Below are positions 24,767 to 33,585 of a stretch of DNA of 37,959 nucleotides, one piece after another. The notes under the pieces were generated by a model. It was given only the letters and a program-made list of their open reading frames with translations, searched no databases and was not told where the DNA came from. The stretch covers positions 1-37,959 of the forward strand of contig NZ_JAUXZE010000079.1 of NCBI RefSeq assembly GCF_030694085.1. Reading direction: 5' to 3'. The DNA is from Tabrizicola sp. GTDB taxonomy: Bacteria; Pseudomonadota; Alphaproteobacteria; Rhodobacterales; Rhodobacteraceae. Both the position numbers and the translations under genes were made by a program. Within the stretch, counting starts at the first letter, position 1, and every line of letters begins with the position of its first letter.

Positions 24767-25774
24767 ATGACTGAACTCTCTTATCTGGATGTCCCGAACT
24801 TCATGCTGCAAAAGGGCGGTTTCCTGCCGCATGTGCGCATGGCCTACCGCACCATCGGCACGTTGAACGCCGCACGAGACAACGCCGTTTTGGTGCCGTC
24901 ATGGTATACCGGCACCGAAGCCGACAGCGAGGCATACCTGACCGGCAAGGACCGCGCGCTGGACCCGGCAAAGTATTTCATTATCCTGACCAACCTTCTG
25001 GCTAACGGCGTGTCGTCGTCGCCGTCAAACACCGCAGCACCCTTCGAAATGGGCCGGTTTCCCAAGATCACCCTGCATGACAACGTGAGCTTGCAGCACA
25101 AGCTGGTGACCGAAACGCTGGGGCTGGATTCGCTGCGGCTGGTGACCGGCTGGTCGATGGGCGCGTGTCAGGCCTATCAATGGGCGGCCCAATATCCCGA
25201 CATGGTGCGGGCCTGCGCGCCGATTGCGGGATCGGCCAAGACCGCCTCCTACAACAAGGTGTTCCTGCTGTCCTTGCGCCGCGCGCTCGAGCTGGACGCG
25301 GCCTTCAACGCCGGGTTTTACGACCGGCCTCCGATCGGCGGACTGCGTGCCTTTGCTTCGATCTATGCAGGCTGGGGACTGTCCGAGCCGTTCTACCGGA
25401 ATGCCGCCTTTGCCGACTTCAGCGCGCATGATCATGAAGAATTCGTTGCCTATTTCTGGGAGCCGTTCTTTCAAAAATGCGATGCGAACGACCTGCTGTC
25501 GCAACTCTGGACTTGGGAAAAGGGCGATATCAGCGATAACCCGGTTTACCGGGGGGATTACGTTGCGGCGCTGAAGGCAATCAAGGCACGCACGATCATC
25601 ATGCCGGTGGACCTTGACCGGTATTTTCCGCCCCAGGATGCGCAGTTCGAAGCAGAGCATATCCCAAACGCCGAATGCCGCGTCATTCGTTCAGACTGGG
25701 GCCATATGGCCCCGATGAATCCAAGCGATTCGCCGACGATCGACGCCGCATTGCGTACGCTGCTTGAGGAGTGA
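24767..25774 (+). CDS. MetX-like alpha/beta-hydrolase
   Basis: A 335-residue alpha/beta-hydrolase-fold protein related to homoserine O-acetyltransferase (MetX). The nucleophile elbow is GWSMGA with S130, the acid is probably in MPVDLDRYFPP and the base is the His of SDWGHMAP. True MetX proteins carry GGSMGG at the elbow, and this variant is found in many MetX-like proteins annotated only as hydrolases, so methionine synthesis is not claimed. GGAAGG precedes the ATG at 24767. It is divergent from the MarR-like regulator, so it may act on an acyl or ester compound linked to the peptide module. A strong hairpin terminator follows. Confidence 0.83.
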   Translation: MTELSYLDVPNFMLQKGGFLPHVRMAYRTIGTLNAARDNAVLVPSWYTGTEADSEAYLTGKDRALDPAKYFIILTNLLANGVSSSPSNTAAPFEMGRFPKITLHDNVSLQHKLVTETLGLDSLRLVTGWSMGACQAYQWAAQYPDMVRACAPIAGSAKTASYNKVFLLSLRRALELDAAFNAGFYDRPPIGGLRAFASIYAGWGLSEPFYRNAAFADFSAHDHEEFVAYFWEPFFQKCDANDLLSQLWTWEKGDISDNPVYRGDYVAALKAIKARTIIMPVDLDRYFPPQDAQFEAEHIPNAECRVIRSDWGHMAPMNPSDSPTIDAALRTLLEE

Positions 25775-25846
25775 ACTACCGACCCGTCTTGAAGGCGCGC
25801 CGCATCGATTGCCTGCTGAGGGTCAAGGTCCGCAAAATAATGATAA

Positions 25847-25894
25847 CCGTTCAGGTAGCAAGTCCGATCGAAGCGGATCTTGCTACCTGAACGG
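25847..25894. terminator. Bidirectional hairpin terminator
   Basis: CCGTTCAGGTAGCAAG (25847-25862) pairs perfectly with CTTGCTACCTGAACGG (25879-25894). Inside this 16-bp stem, TCCG (25863-25866) pairs with CGGA (25874-25877) across a one-base bulge, leaving a seven-base loop. It lies between two convergent genes, the MetX-like gene and the first FGGY kinase, and should stop transcription from both sides. There is no long T-run, so it is an atypical intrinsic terminator. Confidence 0.75.
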
Positions 25895-25941
25895 GGTCGG
25901 CAAGGCGGCACGAGCAAGACAAGCCATAGAAGTTCTATGCA

Positions 25942-27444
25942 TCAGCGATCAGTTTGCCCCAGACGATCACGGGCGTGACCATAGCGCGCAATAGCAGGGG
26001 CGAACTCTGTGGCCCGCGTCGAGTCAGGCTGGTAAATGCGCCCGTTGCTGGACACCGAGGCGGCGGCTTGGATGATGTCGGCAAAGATGCCAGCCGCCGT
26101 CGCGGCCAACAGGGCCGCACCACGCGCGCCGAATTGCGATCCTTCGGGCACGATGACCGGTTTGCCCACGACATCGCAGATCATCTGCACCCATCGCTCA
26201 TTCTGCGCGCCACCACCGACCAGCAGCAGCCGGTCTCCCTTGAATAACAGCGCATCGAGCAGGTCGCGGATGGCGAAGGCAACGCCCTCGACCACGGCAC
26301 GGAACAGACAGGCGCGGTCGTGGCGGGGCGACAGGCCGTCGAACTGCGCACGTGCATGCGGATTGACGCGGGGCGCGATAATGCCGCTGTCGGACAGATA
26401 GGGCAGGTAGGTCAGACCCTGCGCGCCGGGGGGCGTCGCGTCGAGCATGCGGTCGAGCTCGGCAAAGCGGTCGAGCCGCTGCGCAAGATCCGGTGCCAGC
26501 GTGGCGAAGGCCCAGTCGAGGTTCGACGTACCCGCGACATTCAGCATCGCGCGATACCAGCGGCGACCAGGCAGCGTGAAGAGAAGGCCGATGTCTGCGG
26601 GCTTAAACACCGGATGGGCTGACGTTACCCCGACCATGCAGGCGGTGCCAAGCACGACGGTGGCGGTTCCGAGGGCCAGCCCGCCCGCGCCGATGATGGT
26701 GGCAGCCACATCGCCCGTGCCGACGGTGACGGGCAGACCTGCCGGCAGGCCCAGACGTGCGGCGATTTCGGGCAAGAGGCCCGCGAGCACGGTTTCCGAC
26801 TCCAGGACCGGCGGAAGGAGGTGCGTGTGACGCTTGAGGCCGAATAGGTCGATCATCGCTGCTGATCGATCGCGCGCAATGGTGGAACCCGGAAGGACCG
26901 CCGCCTCGCTACGGTCAGTCGCGATGCGGCCTGTCAGGCGGAAATGCAAATAATCCTTGTAGCTGACGACATGCGCGGCCCGCGCCAGAACCGCAGGCTC
27001 ATGACGCGCTAGCCACGCCATCACCGGCAGGGTGCAGCCCTGCTGCATCACTGATCCCGAAGCGGCAAAGATACGCTGCAGAAACTGCGGGTCGCGGGCG
27101 ATGTGCGCGGCAATAAGGCCTTGAGCGCGGCTGTCCTCCCAGGTGATGGCGGGGCGCAGGGGGGTACCCTGCGCATCGAGCACCCAGGCCCCGACCATGG
27201 CCGCCGACAGGCCGATGCCCGCGATGGCGCGGCGATCTGCGCCGAGACCCGCGACAACCTCGGTGATAACCTCAAGCGCAGCTTGCCAGCATGCGCCGGG
27301 GTCCAGCTCGCTCCACCCCTCCTGAGGGCGGTGTATGGTGGTCGACCTTTGCGCGACCGCCAGCTGGCGGCCGCTTGTGTCGAACACCGCCGCCTTGGTG
27401 ACCGAGGTTCCTGCATCGAGGCCGATGAACAGTCGGTCGGTCAT
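25942..27444 (-). CDS. FGGY-family carbohydrate kinase 1
   Basis: This 500-residue sugar kinase of the FGGY family transfers phosphate from ATP to a hydroxyl of a sugar or polyol. The N-terminal phosphate loop is FIGLDAGTSVTKAAVFD. The second domain carries the catalytic-Asp region (TVGTGDVAATIIGAG), a glycine-rich TVVLGTACM and the C-terminal signature (EGVAFAIRDLLDALL then LLLVGGGAQNERWVQMICD). Overall it resembles xylulokinase- and erythritol-kinase-like proteins, but the sugar is not readable. The ATG at 27444 overlaps the stop of kinase 2 by four bases. The frame is open back to 28074, but that part overlaps kinase 2 and is Arg/Pro/Gly-rich non-protein sequence. It is the last gene of the ABC importer operon. 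Confidence 0.9.
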   Translation of the reverse strand: MTDRLFIGLDAGTSVTKAAVFDTSGRQLAVAQRSTTIHRPQEGWSELDPGACWQAALEVITEVVAGLGADRRAIAGIGLSAAMVGAWVLDAQGTPLRPAITWEDSRAQGLIAAHIARDPQFLQRIFAASGSVMQQGCTLPVMAWLARHEPAVLARAAHVVSYKDYLHFRLTGRIATDRSEAAVLPGSTIARDRSAAMIDLFGLKRHTHLLPPVLESETVLAGLLPEIAARLGLPAGLPVTVGTGDVAATIIGAGGLALGTATVVLGTACMVGVTSAHPVFKPADIGLLFTLPGRRWYRAMLNVAGTSNLDWAFATLAPDLAQRLDRFAELDRMLDATPPGAQGLTYLPYLSDSGIIAPRVNPHARAQFDGLSPRHDRACLFRAVVEGVAFAIRDLLDALLFKGDRLLLVGGGAQNERWVQMICDVVGKPVIVPEGSQFGARGAALLAATAAGIFADIIQAAASVSSNGRIYQPDSTRATEFAPAIARYGHARDRLGQTDR

Positions 27445-28904
27445 GCGGGCGTGCCCGCATGGGTGACAAAGCGCTGCCACGCCGCCGCCATCGCTGGGGC
27501 GGTCGCGGGGTCTGGGGCGTGCGTGCGCTCGATGCGGACGCAAGTGGCGATCAGCGCGGCCAGATCGGCCGTCCCTAGGCCCGCGCGGGCGAGGATCGCG
27601 GCTCCAACGGCCGAGGTATCGCCTTCGGCCACCACATGCACATCCCGCTGCAGTGCGTTGGCGATGATCTGGCACCACGCGGCCGAGCGCGCGCCGCCTT
27701 CGGCGAGGTGGATGCGGATGATCGGCACGCCCGCCGCTGCAAAGGCGTCGATGCAGGCGCGGATGTTGAAGGCGACGCCTTCGTAGACTGCGCGAACGAT
27801 GTCGGGGGACCCATGGCTGGTGGTCAGACCGGCAAAGGCAGCCTTGCGGGTCGCATCGTTCCAAGGTGTCCCGGCACCGGCGAGGAACGGCAGGAACGTA
27901 AGGTCCTCCGCGCCGGGGCGGGAGCGGTGCACCAAACGCTCCAGATCGGCAAAGCTGACCTGGCCACCGGTAAACCCCTCGATCAACTCCCTCAGCCAGG
28001 CGATCGACAGCCCGCCCGCCGGGATCAGTCCCAGCCACAGCTCGCGGTCTGGAACCACATGGGCCATGCGCCAAAGGCCCGCAACTAGACCCATGCCACG
28101 GTTCGGAACGGCGGCGACGACATGGCCTGCGGTGCCAAGCGTCACGGCGACCGTGCCGGGCGCAAAGGCCCCGCAGCCGATGGCGAGCGCGCCGGTATCG
28201 CCGGAACCAGGAACGACCGGAGTGCCTCGGCGCAGCCCGGTCTCCTCGGCCACCGCAGGGAGGACACGGCCTGCAATGGCTACGGATGGAATGATGGGGG
28301 CAAGCCTATCGCCGGCGTGCCCTGCAAGATCCGGAGCCCACGCGCGTTGTTCCAGGTCCATCATCAGGGTGGCCGAAGCCTCGTTTGGCTCCGTGGCAAA
28401 GCAGCCGGTGAGCCGCCACAAGATGTAGTCCTTGACTTGAAAGATGCGGGCCGTGCGGGCAATCGCATCGGGCTCGTGGGTGTTCAGCCACTGCAGTTTG
28501 GGCAGGACCGCGATGGGCGATATCGGGGACGACGCCGTCTGCACAAGACGGCGCGCGTGGTGCGTCTGAAGGGCCGCCGTCTCGACCCCGGCGCGCTGGT
28601 CGAGCCAGATCAGGCCAGGTCTGATGACCGCACCACCGTTGTCCACCAGTACGAGGCCGTTTAGCTGACCCGACAGACCTATCGAGTCGATCGACTGCGT
28701 GCCGACCTCGCGCGTAATCGCCCGGCAGGTCGTGATCGTTGCATCCCACCAGTCGCGCGGGTCCTGTTCGGCCCGGTCGGGGGCGGGTCTGGCGGTCGGG
28801 TAGCTGGCGGTCGCACGGGCGTGCACGCGGCCCTGACTGTCCATCGCGACCGCCTTGACCGCCGAGGTGCCAAAATCGAGGCCAATGGTCAGACCCTCAG
28901 CCAC
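27441..28904 (-). CDS. FGGY-family carbohydrate kinase 2
   Basis: This 487-residue FGGY kinase is closest in style to xylulokinase. Motifs are IGLDFGTSAVKAVAMD at the start, GLSGQLNGLVLVD near residue 77, WLDQRAGVE, the catalytic-Asp region PGSGDTGALAIGCGAF, VTLGTAGHV and the signature EGVAFNIRACIDAF with IHLAEGGARSAAWCQII. It is a clear paralogue of the downstream kinase but not a recent duplicate, since the sequences differ widely outside the motifs. The start is a GTG at 28904 that overlaps the permease stop by eight bases. Two kinases in tandem suggest either two imported sugars or phosphorylation at two steps. Confidence 0.9.
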   Translation of the reverse strand: MAEGLTIGLDFGTSAVKAVAMDSQGRVHARATASYPTARPAPDRAEQDPRDWWDATITTCRAITREVGTQSIDSIGLSGQLNGLVLVDNGGAVIRPGLIWLDQRAGVETAALQTHHARRLVQTASSPISPIAVLPKLQWLNTHEPDAIARTARIFQVKDYILWRLTGCFATEPNEASATLMMDLEQRAWAPDLAGHAGDRLAPIIPSVAIAGRVLPAVAEETGLRRGTPVVPGSGDTGALAIGCGAFAPGTVAVTLGTAGHVVAAVPNRGMGLVAGLWRMAHVVPDRELWLGLIPAGGLSIAWLRELIEGFTGGQVSFADLERLVHRSRPGAEDLTFLPFLAGAGTPWNDATRKAAFAGLTTSHGSPDIVRAVYEGVAFNIRACIDAFAAAGVPIIRIHLAEGGARSAAWCQIIANALQRDVHVVAEGDTSAVGAAILARAGLGTADLAALIATCVRIERTHAPDPATAPAMAAAWQRFVTHAGTPA

Positions 28905-29826
28905 CCCGGCGGCCCTGCTGATAAAGAATTGCAGCCGCCGCGATAACGAGGCCCTGCACGATCAGCTTGCCGGGTTCATCGACACCGAACACTGTCAGCA
29001 GATTCAGCACCATCACGAGCAGCGCCGTGCCGAGCATTGTGCCGACCGCCCCGCCCGCCCCTCCGCCAAAGACCGCTCCGCCCAGGATCACTGCCACGAT
29101 GGAGCTGAGCACATAATCCGCCCCGAGATTGAGCGCGCCGGTGCCGACAAGGCCGGTCAGCACCAACCCGCCGAGCGCTGCGAAAAATCCGGAGAGGACA
29201 TGCGACACCAGCAGCGTCCGGTTGACCGGGATGCCTGAATATGTGGCCGCCGAGGGATTGTCGCCCGCCGCAAAGATATAACGGCCAAGCGCCAGCCTGC
29301 GCAAGAGCACCCAGGCCACGATGCCAAAGGTCAGCCACACGAGGCCCGACACCGGCACAACCCCGATCCGCCCGCGCCCCAGCCACTTGATCACTTCGGG
29401 CACGGAACTCCCCGGCGCGCCGCCGGAGTATAGGAACCCCAGCCCGGTGATGATCGCCGCCGTGCCCAACGTCACCACGACCGCAGAGCCGCGCAGGACA
29501 GTGACAAGCACGCCGTTGGTGAGACCGATCACCACCCCGGTACCAAGGGCGAGGAAGATCAGGATCGACGGCGGATACCCCTTCCACATAGCATGCGCGA
29601 CGATGAGGTTGACGAGCGCAATCGTCGCCCCCACTGACAGATCGAGCGAGCGGTTGGCGATGACGAAGGTTTGCCCCAACGCCACGAGGCCCAGCGGGGC
29701 GGCTTGGCGCAGCAGAATCATAAGGAACGACAGCGAGAGAAATTGTGGCTGGGTAAAAGCCGCAAAGACGCAGACCAAACTCAGGCCCCAGAAGGCGGGC
29801 GGCAGCATACGCAGGACCGCGCTCAC
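28897..29826 (-). CDS. Sugar ABC permease (RbsC type) 2
   Basis: This 309-residue inner-membrane permease of the ribose/CUT2 class has about eight to ten hydrophobic spans and the typical FVIANRSLDLSVGATIALVN block near residue 55, where RbsC proteins have a DLSVG motif. The C-terminal DYVLSSIVAVILGGAVFGGGAG stretch is also characteristic. It follows a second permease of the same type with a four-base overlap. This gives a heterodimeric channel, whereas the classical ribose system uses one permease gene. Confidence 0.92.
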   Translation of the reverse strand: MSAVLRMLPPAFWGLSLVCVFAAFTQPQFLSLSFLMILLRQAAPLGLVALGQTFVIANRSLDLSVGATIALVNLIVAHAMWKGYPPSILIFLALGTGVVIGLTNGVLVTVLRGSAVVVTLGTAAIITGLGFLYSGGAPGSSVPEVIKWLGRGRIGVVPVSGLVWLTFGIVAWVLLRRLALGRYIFAAGDNPSAATYSGIPVNRTLLVSHVLSGFFAALGGLVLTGLVGTGALNLGADYVLSSIVAVILGGAVFGGGAGGAVGTMLGTALLVMVLNLLTVFGVDEPGKLIVQGLVIAAAAILYQQGRRGG

Positions 29827-30803
29827 AGGCCGGCCTCCTTGCGGCGAAACAAGCTGACGGCGGTTACCAGCAGCACCCCCTTGACCACGAACTGATAGTA
29901 CGGCGACACGTTGGCGAGGTTCAGCCCGTTATTCATCAGGCCGATGATCAGAACGCCCGCCACGGTGCCTATGGGCCCGCCCACGCCGCCCGACAACAGT
30001 GTGCCCCCCAGAACCGCCCCCAGAACACTGTCGAGGCCAAGCGCACTGCCGACGTTCGGATCACCCGATGCGAGCCGGCCGGTCAGATATGCTCCCGCCA
30101 GCGCCGCCATCAGCGAAGAGATCACATAGGCCATGACGCGGATGCGAGGGGCCTTGATCCCGGTCATCCACGCAGCCTGCGGGTTCTGTCCGGTCGCGTA
30201 AAGCTGCACGCCAAAGGTTGTTCCATGCACCAGCCAGATCGCCGCCGCCGTGGCCGCAATGATCCAGTATAGACCAACTGGGAGGCCGAGGAATGTGCCC
30301 GACGCCATCTGCACAAGCACCTGCGGCGCAACACCGCCCGGCGTGGGCAGCAGCAACAGCGCGAAGCCCTGCACGATCGAGCTGGTCGCCAGCGTCATGA
30401 TGATCGGGTGCACACGCAGGTGGACGCAGCCCCAGCCGTTGACCAAACCGACGGCCGCCGCAGCCGCGAAGGCTATCGGGATCTTGACAGGATCGGCCAT
30501 GTCCAGCGTCAGGATAGCCGAGGACAGCGAGATCACTGCGCCGACCGACAGATCGAACCCCGCGCCTAAGAGAACGAAGGTCTGGCCAAGGGACACTAGG
30601 AACAGCGGCGCGAGTTGTGCGGCCAAGTTGGACAGGTTGACGGCGGAAAAGAACGTGCCCGGCACCGTGACGCCCAGCAGGGCCACCATCAACGTCAGCG
30701 TCGCAAAAGATAATGCGGCCCCCCGTTGGCGAAACCAGAATGCATCAACCCGAAACCGGGCAATCAGCCCGCGACGCGGGGGGACTTCGGGCTTGCCTTT
30801 CAT
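29823..30803 (-). CDS. Sugar ABC permease (RbsC type) 1
   Basis: This 326-residue CUT2-class inner-membrane permease has a basic cytoplasmic start of about 30 residues and then multiple spans. The LGAGFDLSVGAVISLSSAIL motif near residue 90 and LGLDSVLGAVLGGTLLSGGVG near the C-terminus are the RbsC hallmarks. The ATG at 30803 overlaps the stop of the ATPase gene by four bases, and the gene's own stop overlaps the next permease. The sequence is clearly different from the second permease, so this is not a recent copy. Confidence 0.92.
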   Translation of the reverse strand: MKGKPEVPPRRGLIARFRVDAFWFRQRGAALSFATLTLMVALLGVTVPGTFFSAVNLSNLAAQLAPLFLVSLGQTFVLLGAGFDLSVGAVISLSSAILTLDMADPVKIPIAFAAAAAVGLVNGWGCVHLRVHPIIMTLATSSIVQGFALLLLPTPGGVAPQVLVQMASGTFLGLPVGLYWIIAATAAAIWLVHGTTFGVQLYATGQNPQAAWMTGIKAPRIRVMAYVISSLMAALAGAYLTGRLASGDPNVGSALGLDSVLGAVLGGTLLSGGVGGPIGTVAGVLIIGLMNNGLNLANVSPYYQFVVKGVLLVTAVSLFRRKEAGL

Positions 30804-32323
30804 GCGGCATCGCTTTCAAAACTGGGCAGGGCAGCGCGCAAAAGGGCGTCCTCGGTGGCGATCTCGGCCGCCATTTCTGCCACGATCCGGCCGCTGCGGA
30901 TCACAAGCAGCCGGTCGCACAGGCCGATCAGTTCCGGCAACTCACGCGAGGTCACTAGGATGCTGCGCCCCTGTGCCGCAAACGAGCGCAGCTGGCGGTA
31001 GATCTCGCGCTTCGCCCCGACATCGACTCCGCGCGTCGGCTCTTCGCAGAGCAGAACGCTCGCACCGGCGTGAAGCCAGCGGCCGAGTACCACCTTTTGC
31101 TGGTTGCCGCCCGACAGGTCGATCACCCGTGTCCACGCATCCGGGGCCTTGACCCCAAGCTGGTGCATCACCGCGTCGATCTGCGCGCCCATGTGCGGCA
31201 CCCACGACAGCAGCGGGCGGCGAGCCAATTCGGCTGAGGCCATGTTGGCGCTGATATCCAGCGACAGGAACAGACCGTCGTCCTTGCGGCTTTCCGGCAC
31301 AAAGCCGATCCCTTTCGCCATGCGCGCGCGCGCCGATGCCGCCTCGATGCGGTCGGCACCCAGCGTCAGGGAGCCCGCGAGGGCCGGCTGGAACCCCGCA
31401 AGCAGGCGCATCAGAGCTTGCTGGCCTTGACCTTCGAGACCCGCGATCCCGACGATCTCACCCTCCCGGAGCTCGAGCGAGACGGGATGCGGGGAGGCGT
31501 CGCCCGCCAACACATCGGCGCGCAGGAGGACTGGGCCGAATAAGCCCGTGCGGGGCTCGAAAAGCTCTTCGATCGGGCGGCCGACCATGCCCTGGATCAC
31601 CGCATCGACCGTGGTTGTGGCGGTGTCCACGCAAGTGACGAAACGTCCGTCCTTCAGGATGGTGATGTCATCGCACAGCGTGAACACCTCGCTTAGCCGA
31701 TGCGAGATATAGAAGATCACCTTGCCTTGAGATGCGAGCCGCCGGATCAGAGCGAAAAGGATTTCAACCTCGTGGCTGGCGAGCGCCGCGGTCGGCTCGT
31801 CGAAGATGAAGACCGAGGCGTCGGCGAGGACACCCTTGGCGATCTCGACCATCTGCTGTTCCCCGACCGACAGGGCGCCGACTCGGATGTCCGGGTCGAT
31901 CTGCAGATCGAGCGCAGCCAGCGCCCGCGCAGTGTGGCGGCGGATCTCGGCGCGGCTAAGCCGGTGGGTCCGGTCGCGTTCGCGCCCCAAAAAAAGGTTT
32001 TCCGCCACGGACAGGTTCGCCAGCAGGGAAAACTCCTGAAAAACCGTCGAAATGCCGGCCTTTTGCGCGTCGCGCGGTTGATCAAATGCGACGTCGCGGC
32101 CGCGCAGACGGATGGTGCCCGTGTCGGGACGGTGGACGCCCGACAAGAGCTTCATCAGGGTCGATTTGCCAGCACCGTTTTCGCCCATAACTGCGTGGAT
32201 ACGGCCCTCATGCCCAGCCAGTTGCATATCCTGCAGCGCGCAGACTGCACCGAAGGATTTGCTTAAGCCGCGCACCTCAAGCAGCGGTGCGCCCTGCCGC
32301 TGGGCCGGGGCCGCGCCGTTCAA
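30800..32323 (-). CDS. Sugar ABC ATPase, double-domain (RbsA/MglA type)
   Basis: This 507-residue protein holds two fused nucleotide-binding domains, as usual for ribose-class importers. Domain 1 has Walker A GENGAGKST (residues 48-56), signature LSVGEQQMVEIAKGV and Walker B VFIFDEPTAAL. Domain 2 has the expected degenerate Walker A GLEGQGQQALMRLL, signature LSGGNQQKVVLGRWL and CEEPTRGVDVGAKREIY. The start is a TTG at 32323 overlapping the stop of the binding-protein gene (TTGA); no ATG or GTG occurs near the conserved N-terminus, and AAGGA lies upstream. A TTG start would keep ATPase levels below those of the binding protein. Confidence 0.92.
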   Translation of the reverse strand: MNGAAPAQRQGAPLLEVRGLSKSFGAVCALQDMQLAGHEGRIHAVMGENGAGKSTLMKLLSGVHRPDTGTIRLRGRDVAFDQPRDAQKAGISTVFQEFSLLANLSVAENLFLGRERDRTHRLSRAEIRRHTARALAALDLQIDPDIRVGALSVGEQQMVEIAKGVLADASVFIFDEPTAALASHEVEILFALIRRLASQGKVIFYISHRLSEVFTLCDDITILKDGRFVTCVDTATTTVDAVIQGMVGRPIEELFEPRTGLFGPVLLRADVLAGDASPHPVSLELREGEIVGIAGLEGQGQQALMRLLAGFQPALAGSLTLGADRIEAASARARMAKGIGFVPESRKDDGLFLSLDISANMASAELARRPLLSWVPHMGAQIDAVMHQLGVKAPDAWTRVIDLSGGNQQKVVLGRWLHAGASVLLCEEPTRGVDVGAKREIYRQLRSFAAQGRSILVTSRELPELIGLCDRLLVIRSGRIVAEMAAEIATEDALLRAALPSFESDAA

Positions 32324-33396
32324 TTCCCGTAAAGTTCCTTGAGCTTGTCATCCGGCAGGATCGAGCCGACCCAGTAAGAGTCGTTCAGGTCCGGGCGATA
32401 GAGTTTGTCGAGATCCGCCGACGTGAATGGCTCTGACACCACCTGATACTCGGTGTAGATGTCCTGACCGTTCAAGACGCCCACCGCCGCCGCGATCCCC
32501 TCGGCTACCATCCAAGTCGGATTCTGCGGCGCGATTGAGTCAAAACCGCTGTCCCGGTTCTTCTGCCAGGCACCGAAGAAGCCGTTGTTGGCCTCCCCGG
32601 TCATCGGCACCAGGTCCCGACCGAGCTCGCTGAACACCTCTATGCAGGCCTGCGTCATCGCGCCGCCCGAGGACCACACTCCATCGATCTGCGGATGGGC
32701 CAAGGCGAGGCTTTCGCAGGCCTGACGCCCCTGATCGTAGGACCACTGGGCATATACCTCGCCCACCACCTCGATCTCGGGGTTCTTGGCGAAGGCCTCT
32801 GCCGCGCCTGCCCAACGGTCTGTGTCAACAGAAATGCCGGCGATGCCGCGCAAGGCGATCACCTTGCCTTTGCCGCCCATGGCCGCGGCAAGAAATTCAC
32901 CGCCGTCACGGCCGAACTTCACCTGATCGGCGAGGATACGAACGGTCGCTTTTTCGGTCTCCGCGTCAGCGGCCACGATGATGATCGCAACCCCTGCGTC
33001 ATAGGCCTTTTCCAACACCGGTACGACGGCGACAGGAGAGGTCGGGTTGATCACGATGGCATCCACGCCTTGAGCAAGCATGTCCTCGATGTCGGCGACC
33101 TGCTTGGCGGGGTCGAAATTGGCGTCAGTGACGATATAGCGCTCAATCTCGGGAAATTGGTCCGCTCGCCACTGCGCCTCTTCCAGCAGCTGGATGACCC
33201 AGCTGTTCCCGGTGAATACGTTGGAAAAGCCGATCGTGTATTTGCCGTCACGCCGCGCCTCGTAGCGGGACCCATCGACGAGGGTCGCGCCTTCGGCGGC
33301 TCCGAGGCCCGAGTTTAAGACCACAGTGGTTTGAGCGCCGACGCTGGACGCAGCAAGCGTGGCTGCAAGCGCGGTGCAGGTGCCAAGAAATCTCAT
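32320..33396 (-). CDS. Sugar ABC binding protein (ribose/periplasmic-binding class I)
   Basis: This 358-residue periplasmic binding protein of the RbsB/type-I class has a Sec signal at residues 1-21 (cut after VGA). The mature fold shows YTIGFSNVFTGNSWVIQLL, FDPAKQVADIEDMLAQGVDAIVINPTS, GVAIIIVAADAE and the hinge-side block ALAHPQIDGVWSSGGAMTQACIEVF. The ligand is probably a sugar, polyol or sugar-acid derivative, inferred from the class and the FGGY kinases. The ATG at 33396 has GGGGGAG upstream. It leads a six-gene importer/kinase operon; the 180 bases upstream separate it from the RpiR gene and hold its control region. Confidence 0.92.
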   Translation of the reverse strand: MRFLGTCTALAATLAASSVGAQTTVVLNSGLGAAEGATLVDGSRYEARRDGKYTIGFSNVFTGNSWVIQLLEEAQWRADQFPEIERYIVTDANFDPAKQVADIEDMLAQGVDAIVINPTSPVAVVPVLEKAYDAGVAIIIVAADAETEKATVRILADQVKFGRDGGEFLAAAMGGKGKVIALRGIAGISVDTDRWAGAAEAFAKNPEIEVVGEVYAQWSYDQGRQACESLALAHPQIDGVWSSGGAMTQACIEVFSELGRDLVPMTGEANNGFFGAWQKNRDSGFDSIAPQNPTWMVAEGIAAAVGVLNGQDIYTEYQVVSEPFTSADLDKLYRPDLNDSYWVGSILPDDKLKELYGN

Positions 33397-33505
33397 AACC
33401 CGTTCTCCCCCATTTTTCGCCCGTGAGCAGGCCAGCCAGGACACTCCGGACAGGGCTGCAAAAGGCATCTATGTTTTTGACTTTACCAGCGCGGCACCCA
33501 ATGTA

Positions 33506-33525
33506 AAGATTTTCTTTTGAATCTT
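33506..33525 (-). promoter_or_regulatory. Inverted repeat upstream of the sugar-binding gene
   Basis: AAGATT (33506-33511) and AATCTT (33520-33525) form a perfect 6-bp inverted repeat with an 8-base spacer, in an AT-rich stretch about 110-130 bases upstream of the binding-protein start. It is a candidate operator or promoter-flanking site; no clear -10/-35 pair was assigned. Confidence 0.4.
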
Positions 33526-33558
33526 GAGAGCCGCCAAGGGGCTGATATATAGTCTAAA

Positions 33559-33585
33559 ATTGTGGCGCAAAAATTTTCATTGTGG
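33559..33585. promoter_or_regulatory. Candidate RpiR operator site A
   Basis: GCAAAAATTTTC (33567-33578) is identical to a 12-mer at 36212-36223 in the other intergenic region of this module. It is flanked here by a direct repeat of ATTGTGG (33559-33565 and 33579-33585), spaced exactly 20 bases, about two helical turns. The near-symmetric AAAATTTT core fits a dimeric regulator. It overlaps the last codons of the RpiR gene, just upstream of the importer operon. Assignment to RpiR is inference. Confidence 0.5.

Noticed and set aside
27445..28074. Apparent 210-residue N-terminal extension of FGGY kinase 1
   Set aside because: The frame is open by chance across the kinase 2 gene. The extension is Arg/Pro/Gly-rich, and the kinase signature starts exactly at the ATG at 27444, which overlaps the kinase 2 stop.
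31400..31450. Degenerate second Walker A in the sugar ATPase as possible damage
   Set aside because: A changed Walker A in the second domain is normal for RbsA/MglA-type ATPases.
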